A model generated the notes under the pieces. That model ran no database searches, was not told the DNA's origin, and saw only the letters and a list, made by a program, of their open reading frames with translations. A DNA stretch of 64,000 nucleotides from Macrotrachela quadricornifera. Taxonomy: Eukaryota > Rotifera > Eurotatoria > Philodinida > Philodinidae. The stretch is from the NCBI GenBank assembly GCA_022393335.1, contig JAJEKB010021748.1, forward strand, positions 282,570 through 346,569, read 5' to 3'. Within the stretch, counting starts at the first letter, position 1, and every line of letters begins with the position of its first letter. Both the position numbers and the translations under genes were made by a program. This document shows positions 12,908-25,102 of this stretch, in pieces.

Positions 12908-15514
12908 ACTATTAAAAAATGATAATGAAAGTATGGCAACAATCAGCAGTTAACTACAGTAAACGAAACATATCATTTTGATACAACTGATTACTTTGAA
13001 GCTGCGTATATTAAAAACATGACAAATAGATAATAATGTTTGAATTAGATAAAGAGTAAAAATTTTCAGGGTATGAGAAGCATTTTTATGAAGATGTATA
13101 CTTCACAGTGGACCGATTATTTATCTGCGCATTATATTTAAATCGTATATATTCATTACTGGGTACAGAATATTTGCGAAAATATAATTTTTATTCGTTA
13201 ATATCGTGTTATTTATATTAAAAAGGCGCTAAGTTAAATATTTAAAATATTTCATAGTAATATCTATATTATTATTATTTTATTGAATAAATATAAATCA
13301 GAAGGTAGCGCCCAGTTTATACTTGATATGGAGAAGATGAAAATAATATAAATAACAATAAAAAATAGAATGTTCGTATACACAAAATCTTATTAACACT
13401 TCCAAAAAAAATTTTGATCTATTTTTTATATAGTATGTCATTCTTCACCATCAACAAATATAATTAGTGCATATATGAAAAGATTAACGACATGCCCGAA
13501 TGTCATGTACGACAATTAAAAAAAGCAATGTCAATGATTAAGACCTTCAAAGAGTACGCATTTATAATTCGATGATTTTAAAACTTTAGGAAATTGTATT
13601 ATTGTAAAATATATTTATTAAATGTGTCAGTTTAGTTTTCTCTTATAGTAATATAGATAATATAGTTCAAAATCAGTTTCAATGTGTAATTATAGAGATA
13701 TTTGGTGTTACGTTAAATATTTTGAATCACAATTTGATGCTAACGGACTAGTGTATGGGAATGTATGCATTCATTAACATTCAGTCTCTTAAATAACGTA
13801 AATTCAGAAGTAGAGTATGTAAAGATAATAAACAAATCAGGAAAGGAATTATCTGCGGAGAATAAATATCAACCGGTTTTATATTATGAAATGATTGATA
13901 TTATTTTGATGCTATTGAAATGTCAGCGAGTCTGAAGTACTAACATATTTATCAATACTTTGCTCGTCTTAAAATTGTAAGTGACTATGCGATAAATCAT
14001 ACATGGTAAATCTACTAATGCAATGTCTGAGTGTTTTTAATTATTTTAATGAGTAAAATTTTTACAGAGACTATAATAAATATTAGACTATTCTCGCCAT
14101 ATGAATAGTGATACTATAAAAATTAAAAAAAGATGGTACTAGTAAATGCTAGTTGTTTGGAAATGTAGCCTTCAATTTATGTTACTTCTAGTTTATTACT
14201 TAATAACGATTGAAATAAATGGCTGTTAAACATATGTCAGATTTGCGAAGAGCATTTAGTTTTAAATACATAAACATACTTTTATGTATAGCAGTAAGTT
14301 TAAGATGATGTGTTAATTAATTTATGACGAACTAACATGTACTTTCAGCCATTTTTTATGCAAAAGAAAATGATCTGTTATATAGAAGATAAAATGATTT
14401 CAGACAAAATCACTGTGATATCTGTTTTTTCTGTAAGTGATATTGATCAACCCTCATTCATATCTATATACAGTCATATTCGAACGTGAACCACGACAGT
14501 CTAGGGCCAAGTGAATCGAGTTTTGATGAACGTTACTTGTTTTATTGAAAAATTTCAAAATCTATGCTTCCGTGCATGTACTTACAGAGCGCAACTCCAC
14601 GCGTGTATTGATGTTTCTGCATTCACACGCAAAAAATGAAAATATTTTATATAATCTGCATTGTAATGCATGATCTATGGTGATTTAAAAAATATTTTGC
14701 ATGTCGATGTATTTTTTAAGAATTTTTTTGCAATTACCCGCGTTTCTTTGACTCTCACGTTTCACTGGGATATATTCTCTTGATATTGATTATCTCAGTT
14801 CCTCAAAAGAACTATCATAGGTACCTACTAGGTACCTTCAAGTGATTGACCACAATACCTGAGTACTATCAGTGGAATTATTCAAAATTCTATTTTAGTA
14901 GGTTACTTCAGGGAATGGTATGTTCAATGAGTGTGAGTGTATAATTATATTAAAGTTTGCATATCTTTCTAAGGATGAAATGACTGTGTTGGAACACTGG
15001 TTAGATGAACATGATGTCAGTTCTTATGGAAGGAATTGTGCATCAGTCCTGTTCAGTTCCTCAATTCTTTTGATAGGCACTGTTCTTATATCATTTCCTC
15101 TCGTAGGGATGTAGGAATCGAGTAGTGTATATGGATTGGGATTGAGGTTTGATTTGTTCATAGAAATAAAGTGTTAGGTAATGATAGAGGAATTGAGCAA
15201 GAATTGTGAAGGGTTTGTATGTCAGTTTCGAGTTCTTATGAAAAATGATGTATTTTGGCTTAAATTGTAGATGACCGAAAGAATTCCTAATTCTCAGTCC
15301 TTGGAGGCCCATTCCTCCCCTCCCCCAAATGCTGAAATCCTATTGGTTGATACCGCAATGTGAAATAACCTTTAATAGTTAAAACCCCAACCCAAAATAA
15401 CATTCCAGTGGCAAACTATAGCTTGCTGAAATCTGATTGGCTTGGCCGGACAAACTTTTTGCATTTTTTAGCGCTGTATAACCCTTTCTTTCAGGAAAGG
15501 AAACAAACGATTTA

Positions 15515-15887
15515 GAAGAAGAAGAATACCCTTGCCTTTCGGCTACCTTTCAGTATATAGGGTGCTGTCCAAGGACAGTTTTATAAGCTCGATATTTTTC
15601 CTGCAACTATAACTAGCTGCAGCTCTGGACAGAAGACCGGTCTGACGCAGAGTTCTTCTCGCTCAATTACTTGAGCTTCCCGTACACACTGACTAACCAC
15701 ATATCACCTACAGGAGCTATATGGTATGTCGACAATGTAATCAGTATGCTATCGGATGTGTGATCCGAGACAGATAACCGTTAGTGACTTATCCAAGGTC
15801 ATTCCATGGTCGGTGGCACCGAGGTTTGAACACGGTACCTTGTGAGTACGTGTCAAACAACGTAACCATTCAGCCATCGCAGCTTCA
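15515..15887 (-). mobile_element. tRNA-derived SINE with 12-bp target-site duplications
   Basis: Read on the minus strand, the element begins with a tRNA-like head: A-box-like TGGCTGAATGG (complement of 15866-15876) and B-box-like GTGTTCAAACC (complement of 15823-15833). These are internal RNA polymerase III promoter boxes. The body contains TGACCTTGGATAAGTCACT (complement of 15783-15801), resembling the conserved central/tail sequence of CORE/MIR-type SINEs. It ends in a short (TTC)n tail. Direct repeats flank it exactly: acaaacgattta (15503-15514) and acaaactattta (15888-15899), differing at one base. The head is too diverged to be a working tRNA. No second copy is obvious in this window. 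Confidence 0.78.
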
Positions 15888-16029
15888 ACAAACTATTTAA
15901 TAATATTCCCCATAAACATTTGTGTCAGAGATCATAAAATTTTCTTGTTTTAATCGAATAACATCATCAACAGCAAATATAACGACAACAGCAACATAAA
16001 GAGCAATTCAGTTTCTCTCAGTTCATACT

Positions 16030-16755
16030 TTATTCCTCATTCCAATCGAACGGATGACCATGCCGATAACTACCAATAGTAGAACCAAAATTACGAAAGT
16101 AATCAAAAAAAGAAACATAATAATAAAAAACAAGAGGAAGATCAAGACACCTAGCAAGAAAATAAAGACCACTAGCAGCACTCAACAAAGCAATAACAGT
16201 GCCCAAATGAGCAGGCTTGCCATAATTAGAAAGATTATCATCGCCAATAAGTCGGCCAAGAAGACCCATGAGACCAAAAAAAGCCAAAAAAATAAAAAGA
16301 CCGTAAAGTGAAATACCAAAATAATCATGAAAACCATAATAACCAATGAAATCATAAAAAATACGCGGAATATCATTATAACCAATATAACAAATAAAGC
16401 CCATAGCAAAACCAAAAAGAAAAGCACCAAGTTCATGAAAAAAAATAAGACCAAGAAGGCCAACAGTAGAAACATAAAGATCACCATAACGACGAGCAAG
16501 ATCATAAGTAGAACGAGCACGAGCACGCTTTACATAACTAACAAACAGGCCAGCAATAAACCCTATAAAAGCTGTTTCAAGATAATAAAGAAGACCAAAA
16601 ATAAGAAGAATGTAAAGAGCAAAACGAGCAACTTTCGTTTGTTTTTTCCATCTTACAGGACTCTGTGTTAGTTGATGTTGATCGGCTTCTAAATGAAATT
16701 AAATAGAGAATATGAAGTCTGCAAGATAACACTCACGATATTTGTTGTAGAACAT
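16030..16755 (-). CDS. multipass membrane protein of unknown function (225 aa)
   Basis: Two exons on the minus strand. Exon 1 is 19 bases (16755-16737, encoding MFYNKY plus one base), ending at GTGAGT. Exon 2 (16688-16030) follows a 48-base intron ending TTTAG. The joined frame is open for 225 residues. After a polar N-terminus with KKQTK there are several hydrophobic segments, the first at about residues 28-50 (ALYILLIFGLLYYLETAFIG), then a basic loop (KRARARSTYDLARRYGD), then further Phe/Tyr/Gly-rich segments and a charged tail (PFDWNEE). That gives roughly five or six membrane spans. I recognise no family. The opposite strand of exon 2 is open for long stretches in two frames, but those are Lys/Asn/Thr-rich antisense shadows. 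Coding is supported by the consistent codon pattern and the fitting splice. Confidence 0.72.
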
Positions 16756-19124
16756 ATGGTGTGATGCCTAACCTTCTAAATCCATATGCAATGAAAGCTT
16801 ACGAAATCTAATACCGAGTGAATGAGGGTAAGACATAGTTTTGTCGAAAGGCTAATTGTAAACTTTCAGCTTGTTTTATTTCGCGTATATACAATTAGGT
16901 GTAGGATCAGGCTGGATACAGCAAGAATTAATGATCTGAATATGATGTAACATTCATTTCTCTAGCATAAGACCTAATGTATCCTTTAACACACTAGTAT
17001 AATTATTATGGATATCAACTTACATCCTTAATTATTAGTACAAAGTATGATAATCTGAATGTTGACTTATGAAGAATAAGACGAAAAGAAGATTAGTTGA
17101 TAGTGCAGAATCAGTCATTCGTCAATGTTCTCATTATATGGGAAGAAAAATATTGGGTTAATGAGTCTCAAGATATTCACAGTGACTCTGACATTGATGA
17201 AAGCGTTTGTTCCAGCACGGTAACATTTTTCAGTACGTTTTTTCTGTTATGTGTTCCTATTCTTTCATTATCCATTAGTTATTGAAAATACTGATAGTAC
17301 TACAAGGTCTATATTATACATATTAAGTTTTATGTCTATTTGTTGCCATCATATCTTTGCATAAGCATATAAAGCATTCGTTGCGGAAGCTTCATCATGT
17401 ATATATATATATATGTTATTTCATTTGTAAAAAAACCTAAGCATACTCATTTTCGAATGTAGTCTTGGCTTGGAAGATGAATGTTTACCTATTTCTTGTA
17501 ACATGCATTGCTCAATCCTGTATCCTTCGTTAGTGTTACCTTACTATGACTATTCCTATGATATATTTTCGTACGTTTTTGTAATTTTTCGCTCTGTCTC
17601 ACAATACATTTTGCGTCTTTACACGAAGTTTTCCCTCATACTTGGTCTCTTTAGCTCTACAATTTACCTAATCATTTTTTGCGTTGTATTCTGATAATAA
17701 ATGTAAATTCAAGCTTGACTTATATGGTGTGTATTGACTTTTCACAAATGATATCTTATGGAATATTGAGAAGTTTGTTCGAAACCTTTCCTCCTTTGGT
17801 TAGAATGAACTTTTAATCTTTTCGACATATTTGACATCAAAAACTAAATGGTTAACAGACTATCAGTTCAGAATGTGATACCCAATACAAAACTATCAAT
17901 ACTTCTGACTAGGAATGCTGCTTTCTAGAAACCACCAGAAACAACCGTTATCGGGAACTGAAACTAAAACCATCGATTGAGATAATTCTATCTTTTTCTT
18001 TGTAAAAATAGACAAAATCTAGATTTTGATCCATCACATTTTTATAACATATACCTCAGTGAGACCGTGTAAAAATTCTTTCACAAGACTATTTTATGAT
18101 ACGTTTTCTTTAATGGATTATGCAATTGTTTGAATTAAGAAAAAGATCTTCAGGATACACGCGTTATTATCTGTTTGCTAAAAGTTTATAAAAATCGTGT
18201 CATTATGTGATTATATTAATATTCATCATATGTCTTCAATAGAATAGAAATCAGTCAAGAATCTATTTTTGTTTAAAACTGTAAAATTTTGTCATGCGCT
18301 TGTGCTATAATAACTTGTTTTCGTATGCTAGCGCAGCGCAGATATAGAACGTTTAAAAGACTAAAAGACAATCGTAAGAAAAAACGCTTTGGGAAAGTCA
18401 TCTAATATAGTACAAAATTGGTTTTGTGTTCACTTTTCCTAAAAAAAATCGGAAAAAGTTCCTTAAAAGGATGGACAAATGGACTAGTCACTTATTCTCG
18501 TGAATTCATCACTGATCTAGCCTCGTTATCTAGCACGAACAAATGAATGGACTCTTGTCTTCGTAAAAAAATAACTCGTTTCTCTGGTACAGCTAAAATG
18601 GTGGCCTTTTTGTATCCTCACAGGGAGAAGTTTTTTGAAAAATCTCGGTTTAAAACAGCACTCTTAAATAAGCTTTTAGCCGTAAGCACATGAAATCTTG
18701 AAATCTTCTAAAAATAATATTGATTTATTGAACACTTACTTTACATCAGTAGTACATTGCTAAATAGAATAAAAATTGAAGTACAAGTGCAATACGGTTG
18801 CATTTTAATGAACTAGTATGTCTAATAGTTTCTTCGTATTACATTTAAGCTGAAATTTCGCTGTCGTCTTGCATCAAATGATATTTGCTATAGCTCAAAC
18901 ACCCTCAGGTCTCTAGTGATATTATTACTGTACTGTAGTAAAATGATTGTCAGAAATAAAGGTGAACGTACAGAAATTTCATAATAGACAAAAATCGGAG
19001 TTAGCTCTCTTTTGGAGAGAATTATCAATCATGTTAACTTTATCTTATCTGTCTTAAATTTTTGAAAGTGAGGTGTTATTATATGGTACAGTTAAATACT
19101 GCATTATACTAATTCTGGCATAAA
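16756..19124. other. intergenic, no firm gene
   Basis: Contains the upstream side of the membrane-protein gene and the downstream side of the WWE-ART gene. An ORF ending at 17694 (hydrophobic, Tyr/Phe/Ile-rich, with AATAAA just after its stop) and one at 17097-17285 were considered. Their phases do not join at visible splice sites and no motif is present. A TA microsatellite lies near 17400-17413. Confidence 0.4.
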
Positions 19125-20288
19125 TTATCCTAAAAATTTGACTGCTAGGAAAATACCTAATATTTTACTGGAAAGAGCGGTGAAAGAGAAATGTGAAGAA
19201 AATACAGTGAGCAATTGTGTTGACTTACTGTTGTGTCTTTGCTGAAGAGTTAAGTAAATGAAATGTTTCTTGCTGTCTTTGTCAAACTCCAAGCGATCGA
19301 TTGTGAAAGAAACACTTGGAAATAATAGTTCTTCTTCTTCCTCAGGATATTCTGATAATGAACTAATGTCAACAGTAAAAGCAATACGAGTTTTCATGAC
19401 AAATAAGACATTGCCAAATCGCTCAGCTACATTGCGATTTCGAGTACACGAAGTGAACGCTTGAAAGGAACGTAATGGTTTTGAATCCTTTGAACAATCG
19501 TCCTTGAACGAGAAAATTAAATCGTCAGGCAATTGTGCGCCACGATAAAGTATTGTTCCTGGCTTTGCTAATTCGCTATTGAACGGATTGTCCCACAAAA
19601 GCAAACAGAATGGACCCAATGTACGTATTTTACTTCGCCAAACTTGTTCATGTTCTATACTTCCTATTAATCGCATGGTTTCATTCAACTTTTTGTATAA
19701 AAAGCTTTCCAATGAATAGAGATAAGCACAACACTTCCACACTTCTTTCATTGATGCATTTTTCTTTTCCATTAATTTTTTTGCCGTCTTTTCGGCTTCA
19801 CGTTGTTTTCCCAGCGTCTTGCCTTCTTCGATAATGCCAAGAGCAGTTTTCTCAACTATCATTGGAATGACATTTTTGTCTTTTGAAGGTAATTTTTCTT
19901 TTGTCAGTCCAAGGTCTTTTACTACTTCTCGTATGAAAGGTGAAATAAAGCCATAAAGACCCCCAAAAGGACGATTAGGAGCGATAGGATTTGGCATGAA
20001 TCTTTCCTCTCGTAAACGACGTTCATTTATATTGCATACCATTCGTTTGACGGGTCGTTGTTTGTTAGTGTCGTTATTGGAGATTTGAATATATTTTTTT
20101 AAATCAATATGGTATTCGTCCAACATAGCATGAGTTTGTTTCGCTTGGAATGCTTCTTCAATGATCATATTTTCCACATCGGAATAAAGATGCCATTGAA
20201 TTGATTTGGACTCCGAAAACGGATCTGCATTCGAATTCCACATCCATTCAACACGCGTATTGCTGGGTGTAGTTGGTGTATTTCCCAT
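19125..20288 (-). CDS. WWE-domain R-S-E ADP-ribosyltransferase
   Basis: One long exon of 387 codons starting at 20288. Residues ~11-85 look like a WWE domain: VEWMWNSN, IQWHLYSDVENMIIEEAF, YHIDLKKYI and a closing R. WWE domains bind ADP-ribose-containing ligands. A basic, helical linker follows (160-180). Residues ~180-345 are an arginine-type ADP-ribosyltransferase fold: LYRGAQ (Arg249), SFQAFTSCT (Ser274 to Thr282) and a glutamate run EEEEELLF (316-323) holding the ExE motif. The N-terminus MGNTPTTP fits an N-myristoylation signal, so membrane attachment is possible. The true 3' end may differ: ACAACA|GTAAGT at 19228 is a strong donor after residue 353. Splicing to an acceptor just downstream would replace the last ~34 hydrophobic residues by a tail of a few residues. 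Stand-alone gene. Confidence 0.85.
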   Translation of the reverse strand: MGNTPTTPSNTRVEWMWNSNADPFSESKSIQWHLYSDVENMIIEEAFQAKQTHAMLDEYHIDLKKYIQISNNDTNKQRPVKRMVCNINERRLREERFMPNPIAPNRPFGGLYGFISPFIREVVKDLGLTKEKLPSKDKNVIPMIVEKTALGIIEEGKTLGKQREAEKTAKKLMEKKNASMKEVWKCCAYLYSLESFLYKKLNETMRLIGSIEHEQVWRSKIRTLGPFCLLLWDNPFNSELAKPGTILYRGAQLPDDLIFSFKDDCSKDSKPLRSFQAFTSCTRNRNVAERFGNVLFVMKTRIAFTVDISSLSEYPEEEEELLFPSVSFTIDRLEFDKDSKKHFIYLTLQQRHNSKSTQLLTVFSSHFSFTALSSKILGIFLAVKFLG

Positions 20289-20960
20289 CGATATTGTCTT
20301 CGTATTTATATATATCGATTGAATCTAAATGATAATAATCCACAGCATTATTTTGTTTGAAACGATATGAATAAGAAATCGTTGTCTACATCATGAAGAA
20401 AAAAAAATTCTCCTAATATCTCACGACACAAAAACACATTGCATTCTTTCTATATTAAAGCTTTGTAAACCTACTTGTCTCAATTCTATGACGGGTTTTT
20501 GGTATGATCAGTGAACGTGTTTGGGTTCAAACGTTTCTTGCAGATCGGTATGCATGTTTGCACGAAGATTATTCAACGATATCAGTACTCATCAAGACTC
20601 GTATTATATGAGATAAAAAAGTTTAAATAAACGGTTTACTATAATGTCTTTTCAAGGTAAGAACAACATTTTTTATGGATTGATAGGAAGAATGCGTACC
20701 TCTTTGTTGTTCTTAAAGCTGGCTTTTCAATTTTAGAGTTAGACTGACGTTTTGTGATGCAATATCGGAAAGAAATTACAAGGCAATTGGAAGAGATAAG
20801 TTAAAACTCAGGAGTACCTGGTTCGTCGAAATAACAATTTAGAATTTTTTAGAAACATTAGTAATGTAACCGATGAGTACATCTCTCACTAATTCTCGAG
20901 CCAAACAAAAGTCAAATTTAGAAAAAAATCTCGGTAGGGTAGAAAGCTGCGAGTCCATGT
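20289..20960. other. intergenic, no gene seen
   Basis: Upstream region of the WWE-ART gene, AT-rich, no coding or RNA feature recognised. Confidence 0.35.
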
Positions 20961-20964
20961 TTTT

Positions 20965-22460
20965 TTGGACTTCGAACCTGGGCCAGATCCGAGGAAAAAA
21001 GAATTTATCAGACGCGGACCCGACTTAGATCCGCGCAGAGGGGAGCCAGGCGGACATACACGAAAATATTCCTTTCCAGAATCTGACCGTTTGTATAGAT
21101 ACATACATATATGATGTATCATTTCTTAAAGCAGCGGTTCTCAAAGTTTTATAGAGCCCAAGAAAAGAGCTTACTAAGGCTTGAGTCCAGAAGTCAGCAT
21201 AAATAAAGAAAGTCAATCCGCTGAGCAATATGAAACAATATTGCACACGCAAACAATATCACAAAAGCTTCTTCATAGATGAGCCTTATGTTAAAAAGAA
21301 AACTGATCCAAATTGAATTTATAATAGAGTAGAAAACAAAAGAACTCGAGCCTCAAAACCTATTTGAAAACATACCGTTCCGTACATTGTAAACCCTACA
21401 AAGTGGTAACGTCTGATCAAGCGCGTATCTTTATCACATACTCCTGGATATATATCCCAACTATGGTAGCAGCGCCAACTCATGAAACATTTCCTAGGCT
21501 GTTTTAGATGGTGCCTAAAAATCTGAGGTCTCTGACTGTAAATCCAGTTTTAGCCGCCTGTGTTACATTTCGAAGGAAAACTAAAGTGATATTCGGAGTC
21601 AGCTCATCGAGCTTCATCGAATCATATGCATATAATAGTTTTAAAAGAAATTTTTGACCCATTTTTACAGTAGATCCAGCCCCAAAATCCTGCCATTTTG
21701 GACTTTTTAAACCCTATGGAGGGGTAACGTTCGATCGAGCAGAAATTTTTACCAGATACTCGTACATATGTACTCTAATGTTGGTAGTAGCGCCAACTCT
21801 TGAAACTGTTCCTAGGCCGTTCTGTGCGTTTACCAAAATCAAAAGTTTTTGACCGAAAAATCCAGGTTTGGACATTCATATTATATTTTGAAGAAAAACT
21901 AATGTGATATTCGGAATCAGCGCATCAAACTACATTGAATGATACGTAGCTCAACAAAATTTTTCAAAAAAAAAAATTTCGAAAAAATGCTGGAGGGCCC
22001 CACCCTTTTTTCCAAAAAAAAATTTTTTCTTAAAAAATGTTTTACTTTCTAAAAGACGATTTTCTGAGTGGTATGTTGTTATTTCCAGTGGAATGAAAGG
22101 CATTCCTAAGCAAAAAACCGTATGTCCGCCTGCTTATGCGAAAGGTCTCCGCTGTGGCCCGGTCAGGACCGGACCTAAACCCGGCCGGATCCAGATCCAG
22201 ATTCTTTTTACCAACATATAACACTCTCTGTGTACAAGAAAATATAAAGGATCAAAGTCGTTATAGGATTAGAAAGAATTAATAAATCGTAAAAAAGAGA
22301 AAACAAATACTATACTACACGTTAATTTAATTCTTTTTAGTTTAAATTTGAAGCTAAATAGAAATCGGGTCTGCTATAATTCCAGTGAGATTCGGACTCG
22401 ACCCAGACCCGAGAAGAGAAAAATTTATTAGGCCTGGATCCGGATCGATCCGCAGCTCTC
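20965..22460. repeat. composite repeat region: GC-rich end repeats, inverted 13-mer termini, two diverged ~270-bp internal copies
   Basis: GC-rich blocks at about 20965-21040 and 22395-22460 are diverged direct copies. Inside them, CAGGCGGACATAC (21047-21059) and its exact reverse complement (22120-22132) could be the tips of a ~1.09-kb element. That element contains two diverged direct copies (about 21385-21650 and 21705-21960) sharing TAGCGCCAACTC, CCTAGGC and the core GTGATATTCGG.(A/G)TCAG. Related cores recur at about 34360-34410 and 36080-36130, so the family is dispersed. No coding frame is credible. Confidence 0.55.
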
Positions 22461-23019
22461 TACGGTTGTGTTAGACTTGAGCGCAAAAATTTAATGCACA
22501 CAGAATCTAATTTAAAATAAAATAATCGGAAAGAAGGATCTACTTGATGAAGGTCTTTTACTAACGAGAATTATCTATTCGATCAACTATCATAATCAGA
22601 ATAATTACCAGTAATGAATAAATTATTGACTAAACGATTACAAGAACGTTTTGAAAATCAATGAGAATCGTTTCGGAGTCAATGACTGTATTTTATCTGA
22701 AACAGAAAACTTAAAAACAATTGTAACTCCTCTGATTGAGCGTAGTGTGTTCTTATCTTTCTGTCATTATTTCGTATTGTATTCTGTCCTGATTTCATTG
22801 ATCTTATTTTCTGTCGTTATCATCCTTTCCTTTAATATTTTTTTCTCCTTTTCGATCAGTGAGCATATAAATGTATACTTTATATGAAAACGACGCGATT
22901 CTTGAAAGGAAGAAATATCATAAAAATTAGACCCATCAATGCTAAGGCTTCGTCTATGAGAAATTCTCACAATAATGTTTTAACTTATTTATATTTCTAC
23001 TGGCCACTACATATTGGGT
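22461..23019. other. intergenic, no gene seen
   Basis: AT-rich sequence with one hydrophobic short ORF (22651-22887) lacking motifs; not annotated as a gene. Confidence 0.35.
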
Positions 23020-23478
23020 TTTTGTAAAATATGCGAACACCCATGAACACTCAAATCTCTTACACCAATTGATAGAACGACCCAATTTAGGCATGTGGAC
23101 AAAATATTAGGTTTTTTATGCTAACATAAGAAATTATCAGAGATCGACTTTATGAATTTTTCCATATTATGAGTGATTCGATATAATAGAAAAAAATCAA
23201 AATGTCGGTTCCTGCTAGTTTTCTTATGCTGGTATAAAAAAATCTAATCTTTCGCCAACATACTTAAGTTGGCTCGCTCTATCGATTGGTGAAGAGATTT
23301 AGGTGTTTGTTGGTGTTCGTAGATTAGAAAAACAATGTTCATTAAGAAATCACTTTAATTTTCAACTGTTTTGGATGTTCGTAGAGAGCTTTAAAGCTAA
23401 CTCACTGAACTCTACCTACTGACAATATCAACTGCCGATTTGGGGATGCTCGTAGTTGTTCGCGTATTTTACAAATAT
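23020..23478. repeat. foldback / MITE-like element
   Basis: Left arm 23020-23130 pairs with 23223-23321 (CACCAATTGATAGA against TCTATCGATTGGTG, and CTTATG ends) and with an outer tip at about 23455-23476 (TTTGTAAAATATGCGAACA against TGTTCGCGTATTTTACAAA). The right arm carries about 130 extra bases relative to the left. No ORF. Confidence 0.65.
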
Positions 23479-25102
23479 CTCTATACATAAGTGACGTGAT
23501 TATATTTAAAAGTACTTAACGTCTGAGTATAATATATTATATGAGATAATCATAAAAGAAAGCTGCAAAAAACTAAGCACTACCTACTATTCATATAACG
23601 ATGTATCAGACATAACAAAGAAAACTCAATGATTACGGTTTTGTGTGATGACTTTCATAATATTCCGATGACTGTTACAACCTTATAGTCAACTTTTTTT
23701 TTCATCATAGTCTTAATATTTGAGTCACAGACACATTACGAGCAACAAATCTAGAGAAAAAATGTTGAAAATAAAGTAAATACAAATTCCTTTATCTTCG
23801 AGAGTATTTAAAATGTAAAAAAACTCACAATAAAAGATTTTTCTAACCTTGCGCAATCGATATCAGTTGCTTCTATTTATTTATTTTTTTCATACACAAG
23901 CAAGGGTGATTCAAAAATACCTTATGAGATTGTAAATGGAAAAAAAAGAAAATATTATACGAAACATGTAGTAGCGAACAAGAAAGAATCACTGTAATCA
24001 ACCGAAGCTGCTCTCTTCTTCGTTATATCTCTTATCTCTTATCTCTTTGCTGATGAATCATATTTTGTAAAAAATTAGGAAGATGTGACTCTAAAAAGTA
24101 GACTGAAGATTATTTTTCAAAAAAAGATAAATATTTTATACACCATTTTGAATCAAGCGTATATTGGTTAGTAGAGTTGATTTTTTGCTTCGTATTACAG
24201 TAATTTCCAGGAAAGTAATCTTACTTTTCATAGTTTTGAAAGACTTTTGTAAGAGAATATAATGAACATAATGGGCAAGAAAAAGCTTTACTGGCGACGA
24301 AAATACTTTCGCAATAGCAATAAAATTTCCAGACAAGGAAAACAACTTCGTATCCGAGCAAACACGAGTTTCCAAACGCACGTGAAAACACTAAAAATCA
24401 TAGTCGGTTTTGGACAACAATCATAGTTCACGATTCTCTGAGGATGAGGGTGAGGCAAGCTGCTATGACCATGATTTCAACCATGCTTGAGAGTCTTAGC
24501 AAATGGCTTTAACATAATTAATCTGATTTTAAATGAAATTAAAATAATCTAATTCAAAATCAAATCAATTGAAATAGCTTATTACTAAAGATATATATAA
24601 GCGATTTGCAATATTTTGGTACCGTTTGCGAAAAAAAATGCCGAAAAAAAAAATTTTCAAATTAAGATGTTTTGACTTGCTAATGTTATTACTATATGTT
24701 AGAGGAGAATAGGAAAAAAATTTCCCAACTATCACTGTGAAAGCGAGGAAGATACAGGGGTTCTAGGAAACCAACATAATCTCCGAGATCATTTTTCAAG
24801 AAATAATTAATAATCGATACAAACCTAAAGTATGACATATAGTTCGATAGATCTCGACGAGACGGATTCAATGAGACATGTTGCAGCACACTTACCTACT
24901 TATGTACAGTTTTACAGAGAAAGAACTTAGTTTTTAAACGTTGAAACACGTTATTATTCAACAAATGATCTTCAGTTTATTTCAAAAAAAACAACAAAAA
25001 GTTCAAAAAAACCCAACTGTGAATATATTCATCACTCTTTCTGTATGAAACTAGTCCTTTCAAAATATACTGAAAATTGATACTTAAAATATCACTATGT
25101 TA
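23479..25102. other. intergenic; holds one copy of a dispersed repeat
   Basis: No gene seen. The stretch at about 24430-24478 (GAGGATGAGGGTGAGGCAAG and following) is an inverted, near-identical copy of 53992-54040 next to the PARP gene. The rest is AT-rich 3' flank of the transposase-like gene. Confidence 0.45.

Larger units (their letters stand above)
10617..15049. mobile_element. 4.4-kb non-autonomous DNA element with ~269-bp terminal inverted repeats
   Basis: Left arm 10617-10885 (GGACTGATGCACAATTCC onward) matches the reverse complement of 14781-15049, with scattered mismatches. The inner end of the left arm, including the palindromic GGTACCTAGTAGGTACCT, is partly duplicated at about 10955-11066. 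The 4 kb between the arms has no ORF with motifs, so the element is non-autonomous or gutted. It contains a nested smaller element (11066-11672) and a minisatellite (12821-12907). Its left tip overlaps the right tip of the 604-bp element at the shared hexamer GGACTG, while sequence beyond the right tip is not found left of 10019. Confidence 0.75.

Noticed and set aside
15800..15890. tRNA gene on the minus strand
   Set aside because: A and B box-like sequences are present, but acceptor and anticodon stems do not form and the body continues as a SINE.
16054..16671. Long plus-strand ORFs opposite the membrane-protein gene
   Set aside because: Lys/Asn/Thr/Ile-rich antisense translations of hydrophobic codons; the minus-strand model has splice support and membrane-span composition.
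17097..17694. Two consecutive plus-strand ORFs, the second followed by AATAAA
   Set aside because: Phases do not join at visible donor and acceptor sites, the second lacks an ATG near its start, and no motif is present.
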